Assembly: GCF_000495435.3 (NCBI RefSeq)
Contig: NZ_AXUN02000198.1
Span: forward strand, 124,001 to 188,000
Source of the DNA: Youngiibacter fragilis 232.1
GTDB taxonomy: Bacteria > Bacillota > Clostridia > Clostridiales > Clostridiaceae
Direction of reading: 5' to 3'
Length of the DNA: 64,000 bases
The first letter of the stretch is position 1. The number at the start of each line of letters is the position of its first letter. The notes under the pieces are model-generated. The model was not told where the DNA came from. It saw only the letters and a list, made by a program, of their open reading frames with translations, and searched no databases. This document shows positions 1 to 9,048 of the stretch, piece after piece. A program made the position numbers and the translations under genes.

Positions 1-1629
1 AGAGCCTCCATACAGGTATACGAGGAAACTACAGGCATCGGACCAGGAGAGCCGGTCTATACGACAGGTACGCCTCTTTCGGTAGAGCTGGGGCCTGGAC
101 TTCTTGAGTCCATGTTTGACGGCATACAGAGACCTCTTACCTCTATTATGGAGCTGGTGGGGGACTTCCTTGTCAAGGGAGTCGAAGTACCTGCACTTAA
201 CAGGGAGAAGGTTTGGCATTTCGTCCCCGTTGTAAAGGCTGGCGACAGCATTTCACATGGTGACATCATAGGAACAGTACAGGAAACATCCATAATTGAG
301 CACAGGATAATGGTTCCGAAGGGAATTTCGGGAACCGTCAAGGAAATAGCTGAAGGTGACTTCACTGTCGCTGACACGGTCTGCACGCTTGAGGACGGCA
401 CAAAGATCAACATGATCCAGAAATGGCCCGTAAGGCGCGGAAGGCCATATGACCACAAGCTCAATCCTGATGCGCCGCTTGTTACAGGACAGAGGGTAAT
501 AGACACGTTCTTCCCTGTATCCAAGGGAGGTACTGCCGCAGTTCCGGGACCTTTCGGCTCAGGAAAGACGGTCGTTCAGCACCAGCTGGCAAAATGGGCT
601 GATTCAGAGATAGTCGTATATGTCGGCTGCGGAGAGCGTGGAAACGAGATGACCGACGTTCTTATGGAGTTCCCTGAGATAAAGGACCCTAAGACCGGTG
701 AGTCGCTCATGAAGAGGACAGTCCTCATAGCAAACACATCAAACATGCCTGTTGCGGCCAGAGAGGCTTCAATATACACAGGCATAACCATAGCTGAATA
801 TTTCAGGGACATGGGATACTCAGTAGCCATAATGGCTGACTCAACTTCCAGATGGGCCGAGGCCCTCAGGGAAATGTCCGGTAGACTTGAAGAGATGCCT
901 GGCGATGAAGGATACCCGGCTTACCTGGGTTCAAGGGCCGCCGACTTCTATGAAAGGTCAGGAAAGGTAGTCTGCCTTGGATCTGATGGCAGGATGGGAG
1001 CGATAACAGTAATAGGAGCGGTATCACCTCCAGGTGGAGACATCTCCGAACCTGTATCGCAGGCAACACTTAGGATAGTAAAGGTCTTCTGGGGACTGGA
1101 TGCGAACCTCGCTTACAGAAGGCACTTCCCTGCGATCAACTGGATGAATTCGTATTCGCTCTACCAGGCAAAGGTAGACAAGTGGATGGATGCCAATGTG
1201 GAGAACACCTTCGCCTCGAACAGGGCAAAGGCAATGGCTCTTCTTCAGGAAGAATCAGGACTCCAGGAAATAGTAAGGCTTGTCGGAAGGGATTCTCTTT
1301 CCGAAGGCGACCAGCTGAAGCTGGAAGCTGCAAAGTCGATAAGAGAGGACTACCTTCAGCAGAATGCGTTCCATGAAGTGGATACCTACAGCTCGCTCGA
1401 CAAGCAGAACCTCATGCTGAAGTGCGTACTTGCCTTCTATGACGAAGGAAAGAGGGCGCTTGACAACGGCATATACCTTAACGACATCATCAAGCTGAGT
1501 GTCAGGGACAGGATAGCAAGAATGAAGTACCTGCCTGAAAATGAAATATCAAAAATCAACGAGGTTATGAAGGAGCTTGTCAAAGCCGTGGACGACCTCA
1601 TAGAGGAAGGAGGAATCCTTAATGCTTAA
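1..1629 (+). CDS. ntpA: V-type ATP synthase/ATPase subunit A (5' end outside window)
   Basis: Catalytic nucleotide-binding subunit of the V1 head of a V/A-type rotary ATPase, which couples ATP turnover to H+ or Na+ movement across the membrane. The frame is open from base 1, before the first internal ATG at 112, so the N-terminus lies upstream of the window. Visible are a Walker A loop GPFGSGKT near base 550, the region [12 protein letters not shown], and the motif [22 protein letters not shown] typical of subunit A. The 3' end overlaps subunit B by 8 bp, so the two are probably translationally coupled. Ion specificity cannot be read because the membrane ring is not in the window. Confidence 0.97.
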   Translation, partial: RASIQVYEETTGIGPGEPVYTTGTPLSVELGPGLLESMFDGIQRPLTSIMELVGDFLVKGVEVPALNREKVWHFVPVVKAGDSISHGDIIGTVQETSIIEHRIMVPKGISGTVKEIAEGDFTVADTVCTLEDGTKINMIQKWPVRRGRPYDHKLNPDAPLVTGQRVIDTFFPVSKGGTAAVPGPFGSGKTVVQHQLAKWADSEIVVYVGCGERGNEMTDVLMEFPEIKDPKTGESLMKRTVLIANTSNMPVAAREASIYTGITIAEYFRDMGYSVAIMADSTSRWAEALREMSGRLEEMPGDEGYPAYLGSRAADFYERSGKVVCLGSDGRMGAITVIGAVSPPGGDISEPVSQATLRIVKVFWGLDANLAYRRHFPAINWMNSYSLYQAKVDKWMDANVENTFASNRAKAMALLQEESGLQEIVRLVGRDSLSEGDQLKLEAAKSIREDYLQQNAFHEVDTYSSLDKQNLMLKCVLAFYDEGKRALDNGIYLNDIIKLSVRDRIARMKYLPENEISKINEVMKELVKAVDDLIEEGGILNA

Positions 1630-3010
1630 AGAGTACAGGACCGTCCGCGAAGTCGTCGGACCACTTATGGTTGTCGACGGGGTAGAAGGAATAAAGTACG
1701 AAGAACTGGTTGAGATCGAGCTCCAGACCGGTGAAAAGAGAAGGGGAAGAGTCCTTGAGGTCAACGGGGACAAGGCCATGGTACAGCTGTTCGAGGGTTC
1801 GTCAGGAATCAACCTGAGGGACACGAAGGTCAGGTTCCTTGGCAAGCCGCTTGAACTCGGAGTTTCCGAGGATATGATTGGAAGGATATTCGACGGACTA
1901 GGAAGGCCAAAGGATGGCGGACCGAAGATCATTCCGGAGAAGAGACTGGACATCAACGGAGTTCCGATAAACCCGGTTTCAAGGGATTACCCGTCAGAGT
2001 TCATCCAGACAGGAATTTCAGCCATAGACGGACTGAATACACTGGTCAGAGGACAGAAGCTGCCCATATTCTCCGGGTCAGGACTTCCTCATGCTGACCT
2101 TGCGGCTCAGATCGCAAGGCAGGCAAGGGTGCTTGGCAAGGGTGACAAGTTCGCGGTCGTATTCGCGGCAATGGGTATAACATTTGAGGAGGCACAGTTC
2201 TTCAAGGATGACTTCAACAAGACAGGAGCCATAGACAGGGCCGTTCTTTTCATGAACCTTGCTGACGACCCGGCCATAGAGAGAATAGCAACACCGAGAA
2301 TGGCGCTCACATGCGCAGAGTACCTTGCCTTCGAGAAGGGCATGCATGTACTTGTAATACTTACTGACCTTACCAACTATGCTGAAGCCCTTAGAGAGAC
2401 TTCAGCAGCCAGGAAGGAAGTACCTGGAAGAAGAGGTTATCCGGGATATCTGTACACCGACCTTTCAACCATATATGAGAGAGCGGGAAGGATAAAGGGA
2501 AGAAGCGGATCCATAACTCAGATTCCAATACTTACCATGCCTGAGGATGACAAGACGCATCCGATCCCTGACCTGACAGGATATATCACGGAGGGACAGA
2601 TAATCCTTTCAAGAGACCTTTACAAGAAGGGGATCCAGCCTCCTATAGATGTACTGCCTTCTCTTTCGAGACTGAAGGACAAGGGTATAGGAAGGAACAA
2701 GACCAGGGAGGACCATGCCGACACCATGAACCAGCTCTTCGCAGCCTATGCTACAGGCAAGGAGGCCAAGGAGCTAGCGGTCATACTCGGTGAATCGGCA
2801 CTTTCCGAGACTGACAAGGCGTTCGCTGACTTTGCGGATGCGTTCGAGAAGAGATATGTCAGCCAGGGCTATGACAACAACAGGGAAATAAAGGATACGC
2901 TTGAACTTGGATGGGAACTTCTTACGATACTTCCAAGGAATGAGCTGAAGAGGATAAGGGACGAGTACATAGAGAAGTACATGCCCCAAGAGACCAAAGG
3001 AGTTGAATAG
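1622..3010 (+). CDS. ntpB: V-type ATP synthase/ATPase subunit B
   Basis: Non-catalytic nucleotide-binding subunit alternating with subunit A in the V1 hexamer. The 462-residue length is normal for the family. It shows the B-subunit hallmarks [18 protein letters not shown] in place of a canonical Walker A loop, and the conserved stretch around [14 protein letters not shown]. The ATG lies inside the end of subunit A, and the stop is followed after 2 bp by subunit D, so A, B and D form one tight transcription unit. Confidence 0.97.
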   Translation: MLKEYRTVREVVGPLMVVDGVEGIKYEELVEIELQTGEKRRGRVLEVNGDKAMVQLFEGSSGINLRDTKVRFLGKPLELGVSEDMIGRIFDGLGRPKDGGPKIIPEKRLDINGVPINPVSRDYPSEFIQTGISAIDGLNTLVRGQKLPIFSGSGLPHADLAAQIARQARVLGKGDKFAVVFAAMGITFEEAQFFKDDFNKTGAIDRAVLFMNLADDPAIERIATPRMALTCAEYLAFEKGMHVLVILTDLTNYAEALRETSAARKEVPGRRGYPGYLYTDLSTIYERAGRIKGRSGSITQIPILTMPEDDKTHPIPDLTGYITEGQIILSRDLYKKGIQPPIDVLPSLSRLKDKGIGRNKTREDHADTMNQLFAAYATGKEAKELAVILGESALSETDKAFADFADAFEKRYVSQGYDNNREIKDTLELGWELLTILPRNELKRIRDEYIEKYMPQETKGVE

Positions 3011-3012
3011 CC

Positions 3013-3663
3013 ATGGCTAAGCTCAATGTGAACCCTACCCGAATGGAGCTCACAAAGCTCAAGGTTAGGCTGTCCACCGCTTCCAGAGGCCACAAGCTCC
3101 TCAAGGACAAGCAGGATGAACTCATGAGAAGGTTCATCGAGATGATCAGGCGAAACAAGGCACTGAGAGTCGCGGTTGAGTCAGAACTCCAGAAGTCCTT
3201 CAAGGAATTTCTGGTTGCGAGTGCAATAATGTCTCCGGAGTTCCTTCAGGAAGCTGTCGCTTTCCCAAAAGAAAGCATAACAGTGGACATCAAGAAAAAG
3301 AACATAATGAGCGTCAACGTTCCTGTGATGAACTTCATAAGGAAGCTTGAAGGTGACGAGGGCAGCATTTATCCTTACGGATTCGCCCAGACCTCCTCTG
3401 AGCTTGACGACGCCATTTCAAAGCTCTACTCCATAATGCCAAAGCTCCTTGAGCTTGCAGAGGTGGAGAAGTCCTGCCAGCTGATGGCTGATGAGATAGA
3501 AAAGACCAGAAGAAGGGTAAACGCCCTGGAATACAGGACCATACCTGAACTGAAGGAGACCATCAAGTTCATCAGGATGAAGCTTGACGAAAATGAGAGA
3601 AGCACGATAACGAGGCTCATGAAGGTCAAGGACATAATCCAGAAATCGCAGGAAACAGCGTAA
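3013..3663 (+). CDS. ntpD: V-type ATP synthase/ATPase subunit D
   Basis: Central rotor stalk subunit that turns inside the A3B3 head. At 216 residues it is normal in size. The N-terminus ([20 protein letters not shown]) is the family signature, followed by long charged amphipathic helices at both ends as expected for an antiparallel coiled coil. It starts 2 bp after subunit B and is the last gene of the operon, as shown by the strong hairpin directly after its stop codon. Confidence 0.96.
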   Translation: MAKLNVNPTRMELTKLKVRLSTASRGHKLLKDKQDELMRRFIEMIRRNKALRVAVESELQKSFKEFLVASAIMSPEFLQEAVAFPKESITVDIKKKNIMSVNVPVMNFIRKLEGDEGSIYPYGFAQTSSELDDAISKLYSIMPKLLELAEVEKSCQLMADEIEKTRRRVNALEYRTIPELKETIKFIRMKLDENERSTITRLMKVKDIIQKSQETA

Positions 3664-3672
3664 CAGAAAAAG

Positions 3673-3724
3673 AGAGGGCGGCATGCAGACCAGCATGCCG
3701 CCCTCTTGTCAGTACAATACTTTT
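3673..3724. terminator. Bidirectional terminator between subunit D and the ATP-grasp gene
   Basis: A perfect 14-bp stem (3673-3686 with 3693-3706) has a 6-nt loop. On the plus strand a T-run follows only after about a dozen bases. On the minus strand the stem runs straight into CTCTTTTTCT. The hairpin therefore probably serves both convergent genes. Confidence 0.8.
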
Positions 3725-3758
3725 TTGCGTGACTGAAACATTTGGTTTTGGGATTTTC

Positions 3759-4934
3759 TCAGCCCCTCTTTTTGACTTTCCCGTAAACCATCCTGAGGAA
3801 TGCGATTCCGGGCTTCAGGTCAGAAAGATCAAGTATCGCTGGAGCCTTTCGCTTAAGGAGGGAAAGAGCCATGGATGTCTTTGAAAGCTGTCCAGCACGG
3901 GCATATTCCCTCATCGCAAGGAGGTCCTCGTAGAGGTATCTGAAATAGATCCCGGTATCATAGGTCTTCCTGTCGTGGAGAACGGTCCCTCCGGTCATTT
4001 CCCTGTACGCAAGGAGCGGAAAGTTCACACCGGCCTTGTAAAGCAGGCTATTGAGGTTCGTTGTCCTCGCGTTGATCTCTATTAGGTAGAACTTACCGGT
4101 CTTGGAATCCTTCTTGTACTCTATCTCACCGAAGCCCCTGTATCCGATGTCCTTGAAGAACTTCCTGCTCATCTCGTGGAGCTCAGGGACCAGCCTCTGC
4201 TCAGTGTAAACCGAGGCTCCGAAGTTTATGGGGAACTGCCTGTGCTTCTGGCATGTCATCCAGTGTGTCACATCAGAATGTTTGTCAAGATACGCATCAT
4301 ACGTATACATGTGGTCGTCGAAGCCGGGGATTATCCTCTGCACCACGCCGCCCATTCCTGCTTCAATGATGGTGTCCCTGTATTTTACAAGGTCCTCTCT
4401 GCTCTTCAGAAGGAAGTTCTTCACTCTGAACTTTGCGACGAACTGGGTGGATTCAGTAGGCTTGAGTATGCACGGATAGCCGATCAATTCATCGACCTTC
4501 CTTGCTATGTCAGGATCGTCGAGCTGGACGCTTTCAGGTACCGGCATCCCGAATTTCACTGCCAGCTTCTCCAGTGAATCCTTCATGAGGGCGTCCGTCC
4601 ATTTTCCCTTCCTGTCCATCGGGAACAGGTAATGCTCCTTGAGTAAGTCGAAGTTCTTGTCGATGAACTCGACATAGGGGTCACCGCTTGGAAACAGCAC
4701 AGGCTTCCTGTCCTGCTTCTTCGAGTATTCCACCATGTAGGCAACAAGCTTCTCCTCATCCTTCCTGTAGTGGGGGACGATGAGCTGTTCCCTGAGATAT
4801 CTTGATTTTGCACCGTATGTGTTTTCGGTGGAATAATCCATTGCTACGGTATGGATCCCTTCTTTTCCGAGACATCGTATTATTGACAGGCCTATATAGT
4901 AATTTGAGCCAAGTATGACCGCTTTGCTTTCCAT
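3759..4934 (-). CDS. ATP-grasp domain protein (carboxylate-amine ligase type)
   Basis: Predicted cytoplasmic ligase that uses ATP to form an acyl-phosphate and joins a carboxylate to an amine. It has an N-terminal Rossmann-like pre-ATP-grasp segment (AVILGSNYYIGLSIIRCLG) and an ATP-grasp core with GYPCILKPTEST (purine-binding lysine) and the metal-binding stretch GFGEIEYKKDSKTGKFYLIEINAR. The 391-residue length and layout resemble the D-aspartate ligase/CarB-like group. The start is the ATG at 4934, preceded by AGGAGG with good spacing; an earlier in-frame start lacks a ribosome site. It stands alone, convergent with the ATPase operon, so its substrate cannot be assigned. Confidence 0.8.
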   Translation of the reverse strand: MESKAVILGSNYYIGLSIIRCLGKEGIHTVAMDYSTENTYGAKSRYLREQLIVPHYRKDEEKLVAYMVEYSKKQDRKPVLFPSGDPYVEFIDKNFDLLKEHYLFPMDRKGKWTDALMKDSLEKLAVKFGMPVPESVQLDDPDIARKVDELIGYPCILKPTESTQFVAKFRVKNFLLKSREDLVKYRDTIIEAGMGGVVQRIIPGFDDHMYTYDAYLDKHSDVTHWMTCQKHRQFPINFGASVYTEQRLVPELHEMSRKFFKDIGYRGFGEIEYKKDSKTGKFYLIEINARTTNLNSLLYKAGVNFPLLAYREMTGGTVLHDRKTYDTGIYFRYLYEDLLAMREYARAGQLSKTSMALSLLKRKAPAILDLSDLKPGIAFLRMVYGKVKKRG

Positions 4935-5026
4935 GATAACCTCCTGTAGTTCCTTGACTATACTATAATACAATTTATGCTACCTGGCATTCAATACTTT
5001 CCTTTCGTCATACCACTAAAAACAAT

Positions 5027-5041
5027 TTATAATGATTCTAA
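5027..5041 (+). promoter_or_regulatory. PerR box upstream of the flavodiiron gene
   Basis: TTATAATGATTCTAA matches the Bacillus PerR box TTATAATNATTATAA at all but one defined position. It lies 70 bp before the fprA start codon. The same 15-bp motif occurs at the perR gene in this window (8591-8605). Confidence 0.75.
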
Positions 5042-5054
5042 AAAAGTAGTGCAA

Positions 5055-5086
5055 AACGATTATAAATTTGATACAATATAATCGTT
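5055..5086 (+). promoter_or_regulatory. Inverted repeat with PerR-like half sites around the fprA promoter
   Basis: A perfect 10-bp inverted repeat, AACGATTATA (5055-5064) and TATAATCGTT (5077-5086), brackets a TACAAT that could be the -10 element. Each arm looks like half of a PerR box, so together with the 5027 box this may be a multi-site operator. The exact promoter is uncertain. Confidence 0.5.
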
Positions 5087-5110
5087 AAAAATTGATATGA
5101 GGTGATTATA

Positions 5111-6307
5111 ATGGCTGCGAAGCTTCTGAAGGAAAATCTGTACTGGATCGGCGTTGAAAACCCTGAGCTAAGGGTATTTGACATAATAATGGAGACAAAG
5201 AAGGGAACGACCTACAACTCCTACCTGCTGGTTGGAGAGGACAAGGTTGCCGTAGTGGACAACGTTAAGAATCCGTTCTATCCGGAATTCAGGGAGAACA
5301 TAATATCCGTCATAGGTGACAGGAAGGTTGACTATATAGTTACGCTCCATACGGAATGCGACCATTCGGGTACGATCGGAAGCCTTCTCGATGACTATCC
5401 TGAGGCTCAGGTGGTCTCGTCGAGGGCTGCCATGAACTACCTTAAGGACATACTGAACAGGGACTTCAGCTGGATCGATGCCAGGGACAGGAGCGTGCTC
5501 TCTCTTGGCAGTGACCTCAACCTTGAGTTCATATCTGCTCCGAACCTGCACTGGCCGGACACCATATTTGCCTATGCGAGGGAAATGAAGACCATGTTCA
5601 CCTGCGACTTCCTTGGCTGCCACTATGCCGAAGAGGAGGCACAGTCAGCTGATGACGCTGAAAGCTACCTTGAGGAGATGAAGTACTATTTCGATGTCAT
5701 AATGGGACCTTTCAAGGGCTTCGTCAACAAGGCCCTGGACAGGCTTAACGAGTACGACTTCGACATGGTCTGCGTGAGCCACGGTCCTGTGCATACCGAG
5801 GACATAGGCTTCTACCTTGAGAAGTACAGGGAGTGGGCAAAGCTTCCTGACAGCTACCATAAGGACATAGAGATCCTCTACGTATCGGCCTACGGAAATA
5901 CTGCTGATGTTGCTAACCATATTGCAGACAGGCTGAGGGCCAAGGGCGAGACTGTCCATGTCAACGACATCACAGAAATCGGCATACCGGAGGCATCAAG
6001 GAGGCTTGAGGAATCAAAGGCGTTCCTCATAGGCTCACCAACCATCAACAGGGATGCTGTCCTGCCTGCCTGGGAGCTCCTTGGGCATGCTTCGGCGATA
6101 ACGAACAAGGGAAAGGTCTGCGGGGCTTTCGGGTCCTACGGATGGACAGGAGAGGGTGTGCAGCTTCTCACTGAAAGGCTGAAGGGTCTGAAGATGAGTC
6201 CTGTCGAAGGCTTCAGGTTCAAGTTCGTGGCATCGGAGGAGGAGTACAGGCTCTCTGATGAGTTCGCGGACAGGTTCCTTGATGCGGTAAGTGAAAAGTG
6301 CAGATAG
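5111..6307 (+). CDS. fprA: Flavodiiron protein (A-type flavoprotein, FprA family)
   Basis: Cytoplasmic oxygen and/or nitric-oxide reductase: a diiron centre reduces O2 to water or NO to N2O with electrons passed through FMN. The N-terminal metallo-beta-lactamase-like domain carries the diiron ligand motif HTECDH plus later His/Asp ligands in NLHWPD, TCDFLGCH and SHGP. The C-terminal flavodoxin domain starts near residue 255 (EILYVSAYGNTADVANHIA). The 398-residue length is typical. The start is the ATG at 5111 after GAGGTG; a GTG nine bases earlier is poorly spaced. A PerR box and a second PerR-like palindrome precede it, so it is probably derepressed by peroxide or oxygen, as known for clostridial homologues. 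Confidence 0.95.
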   Translation: MAAKLLKENLYWIGVENPELRVFDIIMETKKGTTYNSYLLVGEDKVAVVDNVKNPFYPEFRENIISVIGDRKVDYIVTLHTECDHSGTIGSLLDDYPEAQVVSSRAAMNYLKDILNRDFSWIDARDRSVLSLGSDLNLEFISAPNLHWPDTIFAYAREMKTMFTCDFLGCHYAEEEAQSADDAESYLEEMKYYFDVIMGPFKGFVNKALDRLNEYDFDMVCVSHGPVHTEDIGFYLEKYREWAKLPDSYHKDIEILYVSAYGNTADVANHIADRLRAKGETVHVNDITEIGIPEASRRLEESKAFLIGSPTINRDAVLPAWELLGHASAITNKGKVCGAFGSYGWTGEGVQLLTERLKGLKMSPVEGFRFKFVASEEEYRLSDEFADRFLDAVSEKCR

Positions 6308-6338
6308 GATTTAATTGCATTTCTTAAGAAGATGTTCG

Positions 6339-6367
6339 TTGAAGCAAGCTCTCTTAGGTGTTATTAT
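6339..6367 (+). promoter_or_regulatory. Sigma-A type promoter for the DUF1292 gene
   Basis: TTGAAG (6339-6344), a 17-bp spacer and TATTAT (6362-6367) lie 33 bp before the TTG start at 6400. This makes the two small acidic genes a separate unit from fprA. Confidence 0.55.
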
Positions 6368-6399
6368 TTAATCAGACAAAATGATGCAGGGGGTGTGCT

Positions 6400-6654
6400 T
6401 TGGAACGTGAAACAATGAAGTTCAGGGATGAAGAAGGCAACGTGGTGGAGCTTGAAGCCGTGGCTAGGGTATATGTGGAAGAGCAGGAGTACCTGATACT
6501 TGCCCCCTTGGACGAGAACAGCGAAGATGAGTTCGTTTTCAGGGTGGACAAGGATTCCGAAGGCAAAGAGGAGCTCAATGCCGTTGAGGATGACGTGGAA
6601 TTCCTGAAGGTTAAGAAGGAATACAAGAATCTTTTATACGGTGAGGTGGAATAA
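6400..6654 (+). CDS. DUF1292 family protein
   Basis: An 84-residue, very acidic cytoplasmic protein of the DUF1292 (YrzB) family, whose function is unknown. The body has alternating beta strands: FRDEEGNVVELEAVARVYVE, then EYLILAPLDE, then EDEFVFRV. The start is TTG, supported by AGGGGGTG a few bases upstream; an internal ATG five codons later lacks a ribosome site. Its TAA stop shares a base with the ATG of the next gene (TAATG), so the two are coupled. Confidence 0.8.
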   Translation: MERETMKFRDEEGNVVELEAVARVYVEEQEYLILAPLDENSEDEFVFRVDKDSEGKEELNAVEDDVEFLKVKKEYKNLLYGEVE

Positions 6655-7046
6655 TGGAAAAGAAGGATATCATCTCCATGATGGAGGACAAGGGCCTCAG
6701 TGACATTGAGATACTGAAGGATGAAGAGGGAGTGCTCGTTGTCAGGGCATTCTATGATTTCGACGAAGAAGAACTGGCATCTGCAGCAAGCTTTGCGAAA
6801 GAAGAAGCTGAAGAAGAGAGTGACGAATACTACTTTGACCACATGTTCCCGTTCCTTACTGACCTCGCCGTAGACAACATAGGTGACATAGTCGAGGAGA
6901 TCATAGAGGACGAGAACATTGACGGGCAGTTCGTGACCTACGACATAGACCCGGAAGACTATGGCACAATAGAGGTCATACTGATGTTTCTGAAGGATGA
7001 CCTTGATGTGGATTTTGAAACAGTGCTTGAAGAGCTGAGCCTCTGA
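6654..7046 (+). CDS. Small acidic protein of unknown function
   Basis: A 130-residue protein with a strongly negative charge (runs such as EEEAEEESDEYY) and no signal peptide or membrane segment. I do not recognise the family. The C-terminal half (GTIEVILMFLKDDLDVDFETVLEEL) looks like a short alpha/beta element. It overlaps the DUF1292 stop by one base, which suggests that the two acidic proteins are made together. No promoter lies between them. Confidence 0.75.
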   Translation: MEKKDIISMMEDKGLSDIEILKDEEGVLVVRAFYDFDEEELASAASFAKEEAEEESDEYYFDHMFPFLTDLAVDNIGDIVEEIIEDENIDGQFVTYDIDPEDYGTIEVILMFLKDDLDVDFETVLEELSL

Positions 7047-7114
7047 CTAACGCCGCTAATCCATGGGGGACAAAGAACTTTGCAGAATATTAAGTTAATT
7101 TGTTGAGAGGTTTG

Positions 7115-7142
7115 TTGTAAATGTCCGGAAGTATGCTATAAT
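7115..7142 (+). promoter_or_regulatory. Promoter of 6S RNA
   Basis: TTGTAA (7115-7120), a 16-bp spacer and an extended -10 TGCTATAAT (TATAAT at 7137-7142) place the transcript start near A7149, just where the conserved RNA begins. Confidence 0.75.
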
Positions 7143-7148
7143 CTAATT

Positions 7149-7394
7149 AGGAATCCTGAGATGTACGCGTAGCCTATATATTCAACCTACATTACATATC
7201 CGGGATCTCCAACAAGATGGATGATATCAGACTTAAGGTAGTAGCTACACCTTCTCCATGGAACATAAGGAGATAGAATTCCACCTGAGGAGAACCCACC
7301 TGCTGAGCGCAGGTATGGATCAATAGGTGAACGGCATGTCGGGAAACTAGAAAGTTTGTGGTTGCTCTGCATTTATTGCAGAGCAATTTTTATT
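7149..7394 (+). ncRNA. ssrS: 6S RNA
   Basis: Small RNA that binds the housekeeping RNA polymerase holoenzyme and mimics an open promoter. The 5' segment ATCCTGAGATGTACG and the 3' segment GAACGGCATGTCGGG resemble the ends of known 6S RNAs. They pair as a closing helix: CCTGA with TCGGG, ATGT with GCAT, CG with CG, then CCTAT (7170-7174) with ATAGG (7322-7326). The interior can form the long bulged hairpin typical of 6S. A consensus promoter sits immediately upstream and an intrinsic terminator at 7362-7394. A covariance-model search with the 6S family would settle it. Confidence 0.8.
7362..7394 (+). terminator. Intrinsic terminator of 6S RNA
   Basis: A perfect 10-bp stem TTGCTCTGCA/TGCAGAGCAA has a 5-nt loop and is followed by TTTTTATT. 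The next gene starts only 13 bp later with no clear promoter, so some read-through is likely. Confidence 0.88.
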
Positions 7395-7407
7395 AAGGAG
7401 TATTATA

Positions 7408-7578
7408 ATGGAACATGATGAGCTTGTTGCAAGGATAAACGAATATTCAAGGATAGCCAGGGAAAGGGAGCTTACCCCGGAAGAGACACTCGAACGGGAA
7501 AGCTTGAGAAGAGAATATATTGGCAGGGTGAAGGGAAACCTTAGAAGTAGCCTTGAGGGGATAGAACGCAAAAAATAA
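7408..7578 (+). CDS. DUF896 family small protein
   Basis: A 56-residue basic/acidic helical protein of the DUF896 (YnzC-like) family; the role is unknown. The family pattern is visible in ELVARINEYSRIARERELTPEE and LRREYIGRVKGNLRS, two helices joined by the LTPEE turn. The ATG at 7408 follows AAGGAG with good spacing. It lies between the 6S RNA terminator and hprK with only 15 bp to the latter, so it probably shares a transcript with hprK. Confidence 0.88.
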   Translation: MEHDELVARINEYSRIARERELTPEETLERESLRREYIGRVKGNLRSSLEGIERKK

Positions 7579-7593
7579 TCGGGGGATATGTCG

Positions 7594-8541
7594 ATGGCTG
7601 TTACAGTGGAAAAGATAATCAAGGAATTCGATATGGAGGTCCTGGTGAAGGGCCCTGAGAATGACGTCATAAACATAACCGACGTCAACAGGCCCGGGCT
7701 TCAGCTCGCAGGCTTCTACAACTACTTCAGCAGGAAAAGGATCCAGGTCATAGGCCAGGGGGAATGGAGCTTTCTCGATGAACTCATACCTGAGCTCAGG
7801 AAGAAAAGGCTGGGAAGGTTCATGAGGTACAACATACCTTGTCTGGTAATAACGAGGGGTCTTGAACCACACCAGGAGATAGTGGATGCTGCGAAGACCT
7901 ACAAGAGGTGGCTGCTCCGCACCAAGGAATCAACCACCAATTTCATATCGAAGCTCACCTTATACATCGCCAACGCCACTGCGCCTGAAACCAGGATGCA
8001 TGGCGTGCTTGTCGACATATACGGCATGGGAGTGTTCATCACCGGAGAAAGCGGCATAGGAAAGTCAGAGGCAACGCTTGAACTCCTTAAGAGGGGGCAC
8101 AGGCTGGTTGCGGATGACGCTGTTGACATCCGGGAGGTCGACGGGATACTGAGGGGAAGGTCGCCTGAGATAACCTTCGGAATGATGGAGGTAAGGGGCC
8201 TCGGAATAATAGATGTGTCAGCCCTGTTCGGACTGTCTACCATGGTCCGGAACAAGAGGCTCGACATCATAATCCACCTTGAGCACTGGAGAGATGACGG
8301 CGACTATGACCGCCTCGGAATGGATGAATATCAGGAGATCCTTGGTGTGAAGGTCAAGAAGATAACAGTTCCTGTAAGGAGCGGAAGGAACATATCGATA
8401 ATCATCGAGGCTGCAGCCGCAAACTACAGGCATCAGCGTGTTACGAAGGTTTCCCCAGCGGAAGTCATAGACCAGAGGATGAGGGAAGTGGCGACAAGGG
8501 ACAAGCTTGGCGAATATTCGGTTATGGTTGACCTGGACTAG
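7594..8541 (+). CDS. hprK: HPr kinase/phosphorylase
   Basis: Bifunctional cytoplasmic enzyme that phosphorylates HPr of the PTS on serine when glycolytic intermediates are abundant and removes the phosphate otherwise. P-Ser-HPr is the corepressor of CcpA. The 315-residue length is normal. Visible are a P-loop GESGIGKSE near residue 153 and the family signature VRGLGIIDVSALFG. The ATG at 7594 is better spaced from GGGGG than the one six bases earlier. Its presence fits the cre-like sites at 33040 and 52117, which would place the PTS and maltodextrin genes under its control. Confidence 0.95.
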   Translation: MAVTVEKIIKEFDMEVLVKGPENDVINITDVNRPGLQLAGFYNYFSRKRIQVIGQGEWSFLDELIPELRKKRLGRFMRYNIPCLVITRGLEPHQEIVDAAKTYKRWLLRTKESTTNFISKLTLYIANATAPETRMHGVLVDIYGMGVFITGESGIGKSEATLELLKRGHRLVADDAVDIREVDGILRGRSPEITFGMMEVRGLGIIDVSALFGLSTMVRNKRLDIIIHLEHWRDDGDYDRLGMDEYQEILGVKVKKITVPVRSGRNISIIIEAAAANYRHQRVTKVSPAEVIDQRMREVATRDKLGEYSVMVDLD

Positions 8542-8575
8542 AAACAGGTTACATTTCCATGGGAATCTGTTAAAA

Positions 8576-8581
8576 TATAAT
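8576..8581 (+). promoter_or_regulatory. -10 element of the perR promoter
   Basis: TATAAT lies 10 bp before the PerR box and 38 bp before the start codon. The matching -35 is weak (TTTCCA at 8554-8559, 16-bp spacer). The order promoter, PerR box, ribosome site suits autorepression. Confidence 0.5.
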
Positions 8582-8590
8582 TAATATAAA

Positions 8591-8605
8591 TTATAATGGT
8601 TATAA
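8591..8605 (+). promoter_or_regulatory. PerR box, autoregulatory
   Basis: TTATAATGGTTATAA matches the PerR consensus at all but one defined position. It is just downstream of the perR -10 and overlaps the start of the Shine-Dalgarno region. Confidence 0.78.
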
Positions 8606-8618
8606 GGAGGTGTCGTTC

Positions 8619-9044
8619 ATGGCTGTGAAGAACATTGATGTCTATCTGAGGGAAAATGGAGTCAAGCCCTCGTACCAGAGGAAGAGGATATATGAGTACC
8701 TTATGAACACCCACAACCACCCATCCATCAACGACATCTATGATGCCCTAATAGGGGAGATACCTACACTCAGCAAGGCGACTGTATACAACACGATGAA
8801 CCTCTTCATAGAACACAAGCTGATAGAGATGCTTCCCATTGAAGCAAAGGAAGCGAGGTTTGACATCTACAATCCCATGGAGCACGGACATTTCAAGTGC
8901 GATGTCTGCGGCAACATATTCGATGTCAGCATCAGGGTGCCGGTGTCTGAGCTTTCATCTGACCTGGATGGCTTCGAGGTGACACACGAGATATTCAACT
9001 TCAGGGGAGTCTGCAGGGACTGCACTGAAAAAAGAAAGAGATGA
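8619..9044 (+). CDS. perR: Fur-family repressor, probably PerR
   Basis: Metal-dependent repressor that senses peroxide. A 141-residue Fur-fold protein with an N-terminal winged helix (KPSYQRKRIYEYLMNTHNHPS, then LSKATVYNTMNLF) and a C-terminal dimerisation domain. Two CxxC pairs (CDVC and CRDC) form the structural zinc site, and RFDIYNPMEHGH supplies the Asp/His/His residues of the regulatory metal site. The ATG at 8619 follows AAGGAGGTG. Fur and PerR cannot be told apart on sequence alone, but near-perfect PerR boxes at its own promoter and at fprA support PerR. Confidence 0.87.
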   Translation: MAVKNIDVYLRENGVKPSYQRKRIYEYLMNTHNHPSINDIYDALIGEIPTLSKATVYNTMNLFIEHKLIEMLPIEAKEARFDIYNPMEHGHFKCDVCGNIFDVSIRVPVSELSSDLDGFEVTHEIFNFRGVCRDCTEKRKR

Positions 9045-9048
9045 TTGG

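Noticed and set aside
112-1629. Treating the ATG at 112 as the start of ATPase subunit A.
   Set aside because: The same frame is open and clearly homologous from base 1, so the true start is outside the window.
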